64,000 nucleotides of DNA from assembly GCF_001417735.1 (NCBI RefSeq), contig NZ_BBUZ01000040.1, positions 59,513 to 123,512 of the forward strand. Reading direction: 5' to 3'. Positions 26,801-34,583 of the stretch are shown one piece after another. The position numbers and the translations under genes are program-made. The notes under the pieces were generated by a model, which did not search any database, was not told the origin of the DNA, and saw only the letters and a program-made list of their open reading frames with translations. Source of the stretch: Streptomyces sp. NBRC 110028. GTDB taxonomy: Bacteria; Actinomycetota; Actinomycetes; Streptomycetales; Streptomycetaceae. Every line of letters starts with the position of its first letter. The stretch's first letter is position 1.

Positions 26801-27777
26801 TCGGGCGGCACGAAGCCGCCGTCCAGGATGACCACCACATGCGGCTGGTCCAGCAGCGGCTGCCCGTCCCGGTTGAACCGCGAGCGGCCCTGCAGGTGGC
26901 CCTTCAGCAGCTCCTCGACCTCGGCCAGGTTGTCGCCGAACAGCCGCTTGGTGCCGGCTCCGTCCACCGTCCCCGGCACCTGGGTGTGCGGCAGCCACTT
27001 GACCCAGTCCCACTCGTCGGTGGTGCCCGGCGCGGCCACCACCGCGATCACCAGCTCCTCCGGCGAGTGCAGCGCCACCAGGCTCGCCACCAGCGCCCGG
27101 GCGGTGCCCAGCGTCGTCTCGGGCTCCCCGGAGACCGTCATGTGGTAGAAGGCGCGCAGGCTGACCGCCATCGGCATGCCCTCCAGCGTCCCGTGGGACG
27201 CCAGGAACTGCTGCATGGCACCCGCCGACAGCGGTTCCAGCTCCTCCACCGGAGCCGTTTCCGGCGCCACCAGCGGCGTCCACAGCTCCTGCGGGCCGAG
27301 CCCGATCCGCACCTGGACGAAGTCGTCGTCGGTGATGCGCCGCTCCCACAGCCGGCTGCCCTCGGCCACCAGCGACCACAACTGCTCGGGGGAGGGATGC
27401 AGATAGAACTGCGCGTCCCGCTGCTTGCGCGCGGTGCGCTGCACCTGGCGTCGCGTCTTGGAGAGGTACTTGAGGTAGTCGCGGCGGCCCTCCACGGCCT
27501 CGCCCTGCGCCCCCTTGCGGTACCGGATCAGCTGTGCGATCGCCATCGCGACCGTCGACAGCAGCATCATCACGCCCATGATCTTCATGAACGGTGCCGA
27601 ATTCGGCATGAAGAAGAAGACCACCGACGAGCCCATGCCCAGCATCGGCAGCAATTGCATCGCCATGCCCTCCTGTTCGCCGCGAGGCAATTCAGGAGGG
27701 GATTCGAGCCGGAGCTCATCCGCGGACATCTCGGGCGGAGTCACCCGAGGCGGGCGTTTCACGATGATGTGGCTCAT
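23815..27777 (-). CDS. eccC: Type VII secretion ATPase EccC (copy 1)
   Basis: EccC is the FtsK/SpoIIIE-type motor of the T7SS. The 1,320-aa product has two membrane segments near residues 41-57 and 62-84 and a stalk, then three ATPase domains. Walker A motifs are GATGSGKS (473-480), GGPRSGKS (832-839) and GETESGKT (1119-1126). Domain 1 has the full Walker B VIDEFSELL; domain 2 has VIDGW without the catalytic Glu, and domain 3 VVDDYD. ATG 27777 is chosen because the conserved start MSHIIVKRPPR follows it, matching the start of the second copy. It is divergent from eccD and convergent with the 23.7-kb unit. Confidence 0.95.
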   Translation of the reverse strand: MSHIIVKRPPRVTPPEMSADELRLESPPELPRGEQEGMAMQLLPMLGMGSSVVFFFMPNSAPFMKIMGVMMLLSTVAMAIAQLIRYRKGAQGEAVEGRRDYLKYLSKTRRQVQRTARKQRDAQFYLHPSPEQLWSLVAEGSRLWERRITDDDFVQVRIGLGPQELWTPLVAPETAPVEELEPLSAGAMQQFLASHGTLEGMPMAVSLRAFYHMTVSGEPETTLGTARALVASLVALHSPEELVIAVVAAPGTTDEWDWVKWLPHTQVPGTVDGAGTKRLFGDNLAEVEELLKGHLQGRSRFNRDGQPLLDQPHVVVILDGGFVPPDSMLAAQEGLQGVTVLEVIRGELDELRGGLSLIVRPGLLQVESASAVYEGVPDALPLPAAEALSRQLSPLRMSSGGGDDEPLLTNLEFTDLLGLGDAASVDPANTWRPRSTAERLRVPIGVGESGAPVMLDLKEAAQEGMGPHGLCVGATGSGKSELLRTLVLGLAVTHSSETLNFVLADFKGGATFSGMAELPHVAAVITNLADDLTLVDRMRDSISGELQRRQELLRSAGNYANMHDYEKARAAGSPLEPLASLVLVIDEFSELLTAKPDFIDMFIQIGRIGRSLGVHLLLASQRLEEGRLRGLDTYLSYRVGLRTFSAAESRTALGVPDAYHLPSVPGSGYLKFGTDEMVRFKAAYVSGAYRSTTTTIAGSGPLPTDRRPVLFTASPVPVRFAEPDPDYSYTPESNRTDDALADTVLDVIVRGLEGRGPAAHQVWLPPLTEASPLDQLMPQLAVSTERGLHASGYARSGGLCVPLGMVDKPIEQRREILYHDFSGAQGHMLIVGGPRSGKSTLVRTLMGAFALTHTPYEVQLYGLDFGGGGMVAVQGLPHVGGVASRLDPEKIRRTIAEVTGVLNRREEFFRDNSIDSIGTYRQMRAAGQLPGEAWGDVFLVIDGWQSFKTDYEMLEPVVADIATRGLGLGVHLVVTVTRYMEMRAALKDQLLARLELRLGDPMDSELNRKIAANVPVGNPGRGLTPDKLHFLSSLPRIDGVTGNADDLADATSEFVKASVDNWPGPHAPQVRMLPRQLSVREIPGGHEQPRRGVAIGIDEMNLEPVFVDFDSDPFFAIYGETESGKTALLRLLIKQITERYTPEEGLIVVGDYRRSLLEVAPQSHLVGYGTTQDAFEKYIADMNTLISQRIPGTDVTPQQLRNRSWWSGPRAFIVVDDYDLVATSSGNPMSELVDNLPYARDAGVNIIVARTTAGAGRSSYEPFMQRFKELGAQGVVLSGSPGEGELLGQVKARPLPPGRGVFVSRRGGASLIQTAWLPEE

Positions 27778-28198
27778 CGGCCTATCTATCCCCCGGTGCG
27801 GGCTGAACGATTGACGACCGGTCGAGGCCGGCACCCACGCTGGGGAGTGTCTCGCCGATCATGCTGGGCTCCCGACGCCGCTGTGACATCAGCCGCTGCC
27901 GCGGCGGGCGGCACCTCGCGGCCCCGCGCTCGTCGCGCGCAGCGCCGCTGCGCACTCCTCACGCGAGTTGCGATGCACCGCACCAGATGCCGCTCGCTGA
28001 TCCGGCCTGTTCGACAAGACACCCCCTGGGGCGCGTCATGGCGGCGCCTGCCCGGCAATGTGCTGATCCTACGTGTAGGGACGGCAAACGGCGCCGGGTA
28101 GGGTGACGTTCCGCACGCGCAGTCGCAATCGCGTCCGAATCGCGTCCGAACGCGTCCGCGAAAGAAGCGGAGACACGGGGAATGAGAGGGTTCCGCAG
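27778..28198. other. 421-bp divergent region between eccC and eccD
   Basis: No convincing gene lies here. The region must hold promoters for eccC (minus) and eccD (plus). A GCCGGGTAGGGTGAC block at 28093-28107 contains a -10-like TAGGGT 95 bp before the eccD start and recurs exactly upstream of the first kinase-like gene (42266-42280). No good -35 is visible at 17-18 bases. Confidence 0.45.
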
Positions 28199-29680
28199 GT
28201 GAGTTCGACCACAGCGACCGGTTTCTGCCGAGTGACGGTCGTCGCACCCGACAGCCGCATAGATGTCGCTCTGCCTGACGACATTGCCCTTGCCGACCTG
28301 TATCCGGAAATACTCCGACTGACCGGCCAGACGCAGCCCGCCGGCGCACCGGTCGGCTATCACTTCGTCCGCCGCGACGGCACCGTCCTGGACGGCGCCC
28401 GCTCCCTCGCCGCCCAGCGCGTACTCGACGGCGACGTGCTGTCCATGCGCCCCTTCGCCCAGTCCCTCCCGCCCGTCGTACGCGACGACGTCTCCGACGC
28501 CATCGCCTCGGCGATCTCCGGCGACCGCACCCTGTGGAACGCCGACTACCTGCGCATCAGCGGCCTCTTCGGCGGGGCGCTGCTGCTGATCTTCATGGGC
28601 TTCGTGCTCTGGTTCGCCGACCCGGTGCGGCACGACATGCACAGCCTGCCCGGCATCATCGCCGGCGCCGTCGGCCTGCTGCTCGCCGTCTTCGCGGGCG
28701 TACGGGCCCGGGTGTACGACGACCGGGGCTCCGCCATCGCCCTCGGCCTCGCCGCCCTTCCCCACGTCATGATCGGCGGATCCGGGGTGCTCGCCCTCGA
28801 CCGCGGCGAGGGCATCGGGCGGCTGCAATTCCTGCTCGGCTGCGTCGCCGTACTCGTCGTATCGGTCGCCCTGGTCGCCGCCATGCCGTCCGGTGACGCA
28901 CCCTTCGTCGCCGCCGTCGTCCTCTCGGCCTTCGGCACGGTGGCCACCTTCTGCCAGATCCTCGCCGACATCGACGCCTCGGGCACCGCGGCCGTCTGCG
29001 CGGCCCTCGCCATCGCCACCATCGCCTTCCTGCCCGGCCTGTCCGCACGCGCCGCCCGGCTGCCCATCGGCTACGTCGCCCCCCGCGACTCCTCGCGCAA
29101 CGACTTCGGCGGCGGCGCCAACGACGCGGACAGCGCCACGGCCGCCCCCGCCCCGATCGACAGCGAGCGCATCGCGACCCAGGTGCGGCGGGGCCACGAA
29201 CTGCTGCTCGGCCTCGTCGGCGGCTGCGCGGCGGTCGTCGTCGGCTCCGCCGCGGTGCTCGGCTTCTCCGACAACGCCTGGGCCCAGGTCCTCGCCCTCG
29301 CCGCCGGCGTCGCCATGCTGCTGCGCGCCCGCCTCTTCCGCTACACCTGGCAGGTCGCCTGCGTCCTGGTGTCCGGCATCGTGTCGCTCGCCCTGCTCGT
29401 CCTCGGCCTCGCCCTCAACCCGCCCGCGAGCGCGGTGATCGACCTGCTCAGCGGCGACAGCGGCCCGCTCGACATCCGCACCGTCTGGCTGACCGCCTCC
29501 GTCGCCTTCGGCTCCCTGCTGCTCATCGCCATCGCGCTGATCGTGCCGAAGAAGAGCGTGACGCCTTTCTGGGGACGCTTCGGCGACCTGGTCGAGGGCG
29601 CCATGCTGCTGGCGATCACGCCGCTCGCCCTGGCCGTTCTGGACGTCTACGCCACGGCGCGGGGCCTGGTCAGCAAGTAA
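28199..29680 (+). CDS. eccD: Type VII secretion protein EccD
   Basis: EccD is the multi-spanning channel-like subunit of the T7SS core. The 493-aa product begins with a ubiquitin-like cytoplasmic domain (about residues 1-95: FCRVTVVAPDSRIDVALPDD; DGTVLDGARSLAAQRVLDGD). About eleven hydrophobic spans follow from residue 120, split by a hydrophilic loop near 295-325. I chose GTG 28199 (GAGAGGG upstream); the frame opens at 28103 but the extra residues are Arg-rich and not family-like. It is divergent from eccC. Confidence 0.92.
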   Translation: MSSTTATGFCRVTVVAPDSRIDVALPDDIALADLYPEILRLTGQTQPAGAPVGYHFVRRDGTVLDGARSLAAQRVLDGDVLSMRPFAQSLPPVVRDDVSDAIASAISGDRTLWNADYLRISGLFGGALLLIFMGFVLWFADPVRHDMHSLPGIIAGAVGLLLAVFAGVRARVYDDRGSAIALGLAALPHVMIGGSGVLALDRGEGIGRLQFLLGCVAVLVVSVALVAAMPSGDAPFVAAVVLSAFGTVATFCQILADIDASGTAAVCAALAIATIAFLPGLSARAARLPIGYVAPRDSSRNDFGGGANDADSATAAPAPIDSERIATQVRRGHELLLGLVGGCAAVVVGSAAVLGFSDNAWAQVLALAAGVAMLLRARLFRYTWQVACVLVSGIVSLALLVLGLALNPPASAVIDLLSGDSGPLDIRTVWLTASVAFGSLLLIAIALIVPKKSVTPFWGRFGDLVEGAMLLAITPLALAVLDVYATARGLVSK

Positions 29681-30144
29681 CGCCCCCGGGAGCACGCCCC
29701 GGCTCGCCTCGCCGGGCATGGGGAGCGGTCGCGGGACGGCAGCGTCGTCCCGCGCATCCCCAGCCGCCCCGACGACAGCCCCCGGCCCGTCCGGCCCCTG
29801 GCCCACCCCGAACGCGTCCCCCTGCCCGGCGAGCCGGACCACATGGCGGGCCCGCGGCAGGGGCAAGGCCGTGCCGGAGTGACGCAACGCCGGCCGCGAG
29901 AACGAGACAGTGGGGCACTCGAGCCGCTTCGCCCCGTGGCTGCACATAGCGGGCGGACTTCCTCCACCGAGGACGGCCACAGGGATGCTTGAACAGGGCC
30001 ATAACGATCGGGGGCAACGGCGTCCCACATGCCGCCCTATGCCCGGAAATCGCCGGACGCGTGCTCACCCCAACGTAGTGGGGAGCTGCACGCTCCGCGA
30101 CTACAGTGGCCCCGATCGCCGTATACGCCGTAGGGGGGCTGACG
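29681..30144. other. 464-bp gene-poor stretch between eccD and module B
   Basis: I see no supported gene here. It carries the eccD terminator hairpin at its left end, and near the right end a TACAGT -10-like element (30102-30107) 38 bp before the ATG at 30145. The middle is GC-rich with several short open frames on both strands that lack ribosome sites and plausible composition. Confidence 0.4.
29731..29753 (+). terminator. Hairpin downstream of eccD
   Basis: GCGGGACG (29731-29738) pairs with CGTCCCGC (29746-29753) across a 7-base loop. Outer GGGGA/TCCCC bases could extend the stem with mismatches. It lies 51 bp after the eccD stop and is a reasonable GC-type terminator. Confidence 0.55.
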
Positions 30145-30660
30145 ATGAGCGAGGGGCGGCAGGCGTCCGCATACGACGCGAGCGCGAGCCGGGACCGCAG
30201 CGGAGGCGACGGAAGCGGCGGACGCTCGGACCTCAAGGTCGAGGCCGAGACGCTGGCGAGCTTCAAGAGCAGGATCGACAAGATCCTGCTGGACCTCGAA
30301 GACTCCCCGGCGGCCCGCGGCAAGATCAGCGACCAGACGCTCGCGCATGCCGCCTTCGGCGCGGAGTTCACCGCGGCTGCCGACCTGGCCGGCGCCTACG
30401 AGAAGCTGCACGCCCGCCTGGAGAGGTTCTCCAGGACCCTGGGCGACCAGCTCGAAGCCCTGGGCATCGCCGTCCAGATCTCGGACCGCGGCTACGACAG
30501 CATCGACGCCGAACAGGCCGCCCGCCTCCGCGCCATCCAGAAGCGCACCGCCGAGTACTACGGCCCGAACGCGGACGACCGCCCCGCCGCGGGCCACCAC
30601 AAGGACACACCGAAGACCGGCAGGGGCAAGTCCGGCACAGCCGACTCGGACTTCAGCTAG
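30145..30660 (+). CDS. T7SS-associated coiled-coil protein, module copy B (171 aa)
   Basis: A 171-residue helical protein homologous to the 160-aa product of 18306-18788. Matching segments include FKSRIDKILLDLE, FSRTLGDQLEALGIAV and LRAIQKRTAEYY. Polar tails differ in sequence and length. The ATG at 30145 has TAGGGGGG upstream. The long WXG protein follows after 10 bp. As the first gene of a module duplicated on the other side of eccC-eccD, it is probably the partner of the module B substrate. Family not recognised. Confidence 0.75.
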   Translation: MSEGRQASAYDASASRDRSGGDGSGGRSDLKVEAETLASFKSRIDKILLDLEDSPAARGKISDQTLAHAAFGAEFTAAADLAGAYEKLHARLERFSRTLGDQLEALGIAVQISDRGYDSIDAEQAARLRAIQKRTAEYYGPNADDRPAAGHHKDTPKTGRGKSGTADSDFS

Positions 30661-30670
30661 GGGGAAACAC

Positions 30671-32194
30671 ATGCCGAACGGAGAGTTCGACGGACTGTCG
30701 GTGGACAACTTACGGGCGATGCTGGCCAGCGCCGACGCCGACAAACTGACCGCCGCCGGCACGGCCCTGGGCGATGCGGGCCCCAAGATCCTCGACATCG
30801 GCTCCGACCTGCGCCACCACGTCTCCCGCGTCGAATGGACCGGTGAGGGCGGCGACGCCTTCCGCGAATGGGCCCACGACTTCGCCCTCGAAGTCATGCG
30901 CTTCGGCCTGTTCACCACCACCGTCGGCAAACACGTCGCCCAGGCGGGCCAGACTCTCTCCGAAACCAAGTCCGCCCTGCCCGCCTCCAGGGACCCCCGA
31001 GCGGCCCACGAGGACGCGGCCGCCCAGCAGGCCGCCAGCGCCGAGGCCGAAGAGGCCCGCCACCAACTGGAGCGCCTCTCCTCGGCCTACCGTGCGGCGC
31101 AGCAGACGATGGAGGCGGAGCGGGAGCCGGAGTTCAAGGTGCTGCCTCTTATGGTGGGCGATCCGGAGCTTGACGAGCGGAGGTACGACTCAGGATCAGT
31201 GGCACAACATACGCCTGGCGCAGGATCAGGCGTGAGCCGCTTGCCACAGGTGCAAGAAGGCGTGCCAATCGCGGCATGGAACGCGGTTAAGGAGGCGGAT
31301 CACCGCGAGGCGACAGGCACCCACATCGACTCGACAACCACGCTCCCCAAGCATGAGACAAGGGCGCCGACCGACGGTCCGACACCACCTGTAGACCCAC
31401 CTCGTCAGCCGAGCCACAGCCCGATGTCCCCTCTACCGGCTGGACCTGACGGCCCAAGGAACCGTCGAACCGCAATGCCTGAGGCAGGGAGGCGCATGTC
31501 GCGCCTCCCGACGAACGAACGAGCGGCGGGCATGGGAAGCGAGACCCCGCGTCGCCCGCTCGCCCCGCGTGGGCCTGCGGACCGTGACGTCGTGGGGGGC
31601 CAGCAGCGTCGCCCCAGTGCTTCACCTCGCCTCCCACGCGGGATGGTCGCGGGGGAAGAGAACATGCCCATGTCTCGTAGCCCCATGGGCGGCGGTGGGA
31701 ACCCCACAGCGAGGGCAACCGGTGGGCCGAGGGCAGAAGGCATGCCCGCCGGGCGACGGTTGGCCTCAGACCCTGGAGGACAGGTCAACAGCCCACGCAC
31801 GCCGAATCCTGGTACAGCGGGTACACGTCAGCGTGCCGTGGCCATTGGTAACGAGAACGGGGACATCATGCGAGGGTCGGTGCCTCGCACTGTTGTTCCT
31901 GGCGCATCAGGCGCCGTAGACACTCCGTCGAGTAGGCCTGGCAGGGGACGCAGAACCGCGTCCGAGTCAGGGGGCACCATCGCGGAATCTCGCTCGTCTT
32001 CCAGGAGAGCCACCTTCACCCGTGGGGGTACCGGACTTGTCAGCTCCGATCAGGCCGTGGGGCAAACTGCCCCACGGCCGGGGACTTCTGGTACTCCTCG
32101 CCGCCGTCCTAGTAGCGGACCAGGGCGGGCAGCCGAAGATCAGGAAGCCTGGGCTCTGGGGCGTCGGGATACGCTGCCTCCTGTCATTGAATAG
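30671..32194 (+). CDS. Long WXG-domain T7SS protein, module copy B (507 aa)
   Basis: Same plan as the 471-aa module A protein: a helical WXG head (VEWTGEGGDAFREWAHDF; W56-T-G58), then about 330 residues rich in Pro, Arg, Ser and Gly with likely disorder, and a C-terminus ending ALGRRDTLPPVIE. GDAFREW and RDVVGG are shared with copy A. The first ~175 codons are high-GC, but from about 31,190 onward the codon third positions become markedly less GC-biased, unlike the core genes. Likely a secreted substrate whose tail has been exchanged. Mycosin 3 starts 32 bp downstream. Confidence 0.75.
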   Translation: MPNGEFDGLSVDNLRAMLASADADKLTAAGTALGDAGPKILDIGSDLRHHVSRVEWTGEGGDAFREWAHDFALEVMRFGLFTTTVGKHVAQAGQTLSETKSALPASRDPRAAHEDAAAQQAASAEAEEARHQLERLSSAYRAAQQTMEAEREPEFKVLPLMVGDPELDERRYDSGSVAQHTPGAGSGVSRLPQVQEGVPIAAWNAVKEADHREATGTHIDSTTTLPKHETRAPTDGPTPPVDPPRQPSHSPMSPLPAGPDGPRNRRTAMPEAGRRMSRLPTNERAAGMGSETPRRPLAPRGPADRDVVGGQQRRPSASPRLPRGMVAGEENMPMSRSPMGGGGNPTARATGGPRAEGMPAGRRLASDPGGQVNSPRTPNPGTAGTRQRAVAIGNENGDIMRGSVPRTVVPGASGAVDTPSSRPGRGRRTASESGGTIAESRSSSRRATFTRGGTGLVSSDQAVGQTAPRPGTSGTPRRRPSSGPGRAAEDQEAWALGRRDTLPPVIE

Positions 32195-32226
32195 CCGCAC
32201 TTGAGGTCTCAGGAGATTTCGCAAGG

Positions 32227-33465
32227 ATGTCACTCTTGTCCGGTGGGAACACGAGGCGATCGATGCGTGGCCTGGCACTGCTCGCTGCCTTTGCTGCGTG
32301 TATGGGGAGCCTGGTTTCCCCGGCAACTGCTCAGGACATCCGTTCACGTCAGTGGTACCTCGACGCAATGAAATCTGACGAAATTTGGCAGACTAGTACA
32401 GGCAAGGGTGTCACGGTTGCGGTGCTGGACACCGGCGTCAACGACTCGATACCTGAACTGCGTGGTCAAGTCATGCAAGGGAAAGATTTTTCTCACAAGT
32501 CAAAGGCGGTGAATATTGACACGAATGGCCATGGCACAGAAATGGCTGCTCTGATTTCTGGAACGGGACGCTCGGGTGGTGTCCAAGGGCTAGCGCCTGG
32601 CGCGAAGGTGCTTCCCGTCAAGACTGGCACAGGGAAGCCTGGTATTGGCGATTCCACTCCAATCTATGTCAAAGCGATGCGCTATGCCATAAAGCGTGGG
32701 GCTCGCATCATTAATTTCTCGCAGAGTATTCGCAACCCATTGGATGAGGATGCGCTAAAGCGACTCCAGGACGCTCTGCGTGAAGTTAATGTAAACGGCG
32801 TCCTCATGTTTGCCGCGTCAGGCAATGATGGTAAGTCCGATAATTTTGCAGGCTATCCGTCAAATCTACCCGGGGCTGTCGGGGTCGGATCCGTCGATCA
32901 GAGCGGCACCGTTTCCGAATTTTCGACGCATGGTTCGCAAGTGGCTTTCGCCGCCCCTGGTGAAGATATTCCTGGTCATTGCGCAAGTGAGACCGGCTGG
33001 TGCACGGAATCAGGCACCAGCCACGCCACGGCCCTCGCCTCCGCCTCGGCCGCCCTCATCTGGTCCGCGCATCCCAAGTGGACCGCGAACCAGGTCCTGC
33101 GCGTGATGATGCAAACGGCAAGCAGGCCCAAGGGCAAGGTCCCGAGCGAGTACATCGGCTACGGCATCATCCGCCCCGCCCAAGTCCTGCTCGATGGCAA
33201 GGGAGACCCTGGCCCGGCGGATGTCAATCCACTGTTCCCCAAGTACCATCCCGGGAAGACATCTCCCGCGTCACCGTCTTCACCTGCGAAGGGTGACGCC
33301 CCGTCGGATGCTGAGAACGGGCAGAGTGAAACCCCTGCGGCTGCCGCAACAGGCGGCGATGACGGCAACGACAGCGTGCTCGTCTATGCCGGGATCGGCG
33401 TCGCCGCAGTGCTCGCGCTCGGAGCCGGGGCCTACGCGTTGGCCCGCGGGAAGAGGCGGACGTAG
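32227..33465 (+). CDS. Mycosin-like S8 serine protease, copy 3 (mosaic)
   Basis: A 412-aa membrane-anchored subtilase with signal peptide (cleavage near ATA-Q36), Asp68 (VLDTGVN), His102 (GHGTEMA), Asn200 (SGNDG), Ser265 (SGTSHATA), linker and C-terminal span (VLVYAGIGVAAVLALGAGAY). All catalytic residues are intact. AGGAGATT precedes the ATG. Bases 32227 to about 33000 have low GC and atypical codon use, while from about 33,010 the gene returns to normal high GC and closely matches mycosin 2 (a 23-base block encoding PKWTANQV is identical). This suggests a recombinant gene. Confidence 0.88.
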   Translation: MSLLSGGNTRRSMRGLALLAAFAACMGSLVSPATAQDIRSRQWYLDAMKSDEIWQTSTGKGVTVAVLDTGVNDSIPELRGQVMQGKDFSHKSKAVNIDTNGHGTEMAALISGTGRSGGVQGLAPGAKVLPVKTGTGKPGIGDSTPIYVKAMRYAIKRGARIINFSQSIRNPLDEDALKRLQDALREVNVNGVLMFAASGNDGKSDNFAGYPSNLPGAVGVGSVDQSGTVSEFSTHGSQVAFAAPGEDIPGHCASETGWCTESGTSHATALASASAALIWSAHPKWTANQVLRVMMQTASRPKGKVPSEYIGYGIIRPAQVLLDGKGDPGPADVNPLFPKYHPGKTSPASPSSPAKGDAPSDAENGQSETPAAAATGGDDGNDSVLVYAGIGVAAVLALGAGAYALARGKRRT

Positions 33466-33866
33466 GGCAGGTGACGTGTTGCGTGAAGCGGGGGCAGCCG
33501 AGCTATGCGACCCGCCGCATGTCATGTACGGGCATCTCGGGGGCAAACGGCAACCGCCGCCTGAAGGCGTTCGAGGTCGAGGTACCAGAGATTGATTGCG
33601 CGGCTGGCGAGAAAGACCTGATGGTCGATGTGGGGCGCTTGTGAGGTCGCCGGGCACGACGGGGCCACCCAGGAACTTGATCCAGAGGCCCTGGAGCGGG
33701 ACTCGATGGCTCCTCCGATGAAAGACGTCATCGACAACGCCCTCGTGGTCGGCCAACTGATGCGGACGCTCGTCGACAGCGTTTCCCGTTTGCTGGCGCT
33801 GGCTGCTTTGGCGGCAAAGTGATGGTGGGTGAAGCCGGGAGCGTGGCTCGGGTGCCCTCTGCCGCC
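33466..33866. other. 401-bp stretch with no convincing gene
   Basis: A weak 64-codon plus-strand frame (33628-33822) and a weak 71-codon minus-strand frame (33522-33737) are open, but neither has a ribosome site or recognisable product. It sits at the junction between module B and the minus-strand lipoprotein/WXG unit and looks like decayed or recombined sequence. Confidence 0.4.
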
Positions 33867-34562
33867 TCAGCGCGTCGCGACGGTAACTGCCTCCGGGGCG
33901 GGGTAGGTGATCTTGTTCTGGCATGACAATCGACCTTCCAGGTCGGTGAACCTCTGTGCGGACTTGGTCAGGATGCTGACCTCGGCACGATTGGAGAGGC
34001 CCACGTTGTCGATGAGTGTCACCTGGAAGGCGAGCATCTTCTTGTCCTTGGACTTCTTGACCAGGTCGGAGCGTTGGCAGTCAACCAAAAGTTCGGCACG
34101 CTTCCCGTCTTTGGCTTTTCCTACTCTGTAGGAGGTTGACTTACCATCCTGCCTCTCGGATGACGGGAAGGTGCTGGGCCCCCAGTTCACTGTGACACTG
34201 AACAGCCTTTTCTTGGCTGATTCGTCACGGATCACGCAGGGGCCACCGGCGAACGGCTTGAAGGTGGTCATCTGTTTATTCATGTCCAAGCTGACCATAA
34301 TCGTCACATCATCCCCGGCGCGGGGTTCGGTGACCCTTCGGATAGCGTGATCGCGTTCAGCTTCGGTGACGACTTTCTTGTCGAAGATGCCTAGGCAGCT
34401 TTTCTCGGTGAGAATAGTTAGGTCCGGATTCTTGACCCGGTCTTCGTGTTCACCTTTTGAGTCACCATTGGGTCCACTGCAGGCAGTGACTGCGAGAACG
34501 AGTAGGTAAGCGAGTGATGTGGGGGTGTGAAAGATTTTCGTGGCTGGATGCGATTGGTGCAT
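33867..34562 (-). CDS. Putative lipoprotein of the second secretion cassette (231 aa)
   Basis: A 231-residue protein with an N-terminal signal and lipobox LAVTAC (Cys28), hence an exported lipid-anchored protein. The mature domain contains three spaced Cys besides the lipid Cys (KSCLGIF, GGPCVIRD, LLVDCQRS) plus one near the end (LSCQNK), which could form disulfides. Low GC and Lys-rich, unlike typical streptomycete genes. It starts 21 bp downstream of the 770-aa gene stop and is probably in its operon. It could be a cognate surface partner or immunity-type lipoprotein, by position only. Family unknown. Confidence 0.7.
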   Translation of the reverse strand: MHQSHPATKIFHTPTSLAYLLVLAVTACSGPNGDSKGEHEDRVKNPDLTILTEKSCLGIFDKKVVTEAERDHAIRRVTEPRAGDDVTIMVSLDMNKQMTTFKPFAGGPCVIRDESAKKRLFSVTVNWGPSTFPSSERQDGKSTSYRVGKAKDGKRAELLVDCQRSDLVKKSKDKKMLAFQVTLIDNVGLSNRAEVSILTKSAQRFTDLEGRLSCQNKITYPAPEAVTVATR

Positions 34563-34583
34563 GATTACTCCTTCGGACTTCTT

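Noticed and set aside
24286..28101. 1,271-codon plus-strand open frame opposite eccC
   Set aside because: Arg/Gln/Val-rich shadow of the eccC codons; eccC has complete Walker motifs and correct family start.
33628..33822. 64-codon plus-strand frame as a gene
   Set aside because: No ribosome site, no recognisable motif and a neighbouring incoherent region; too weak to call.
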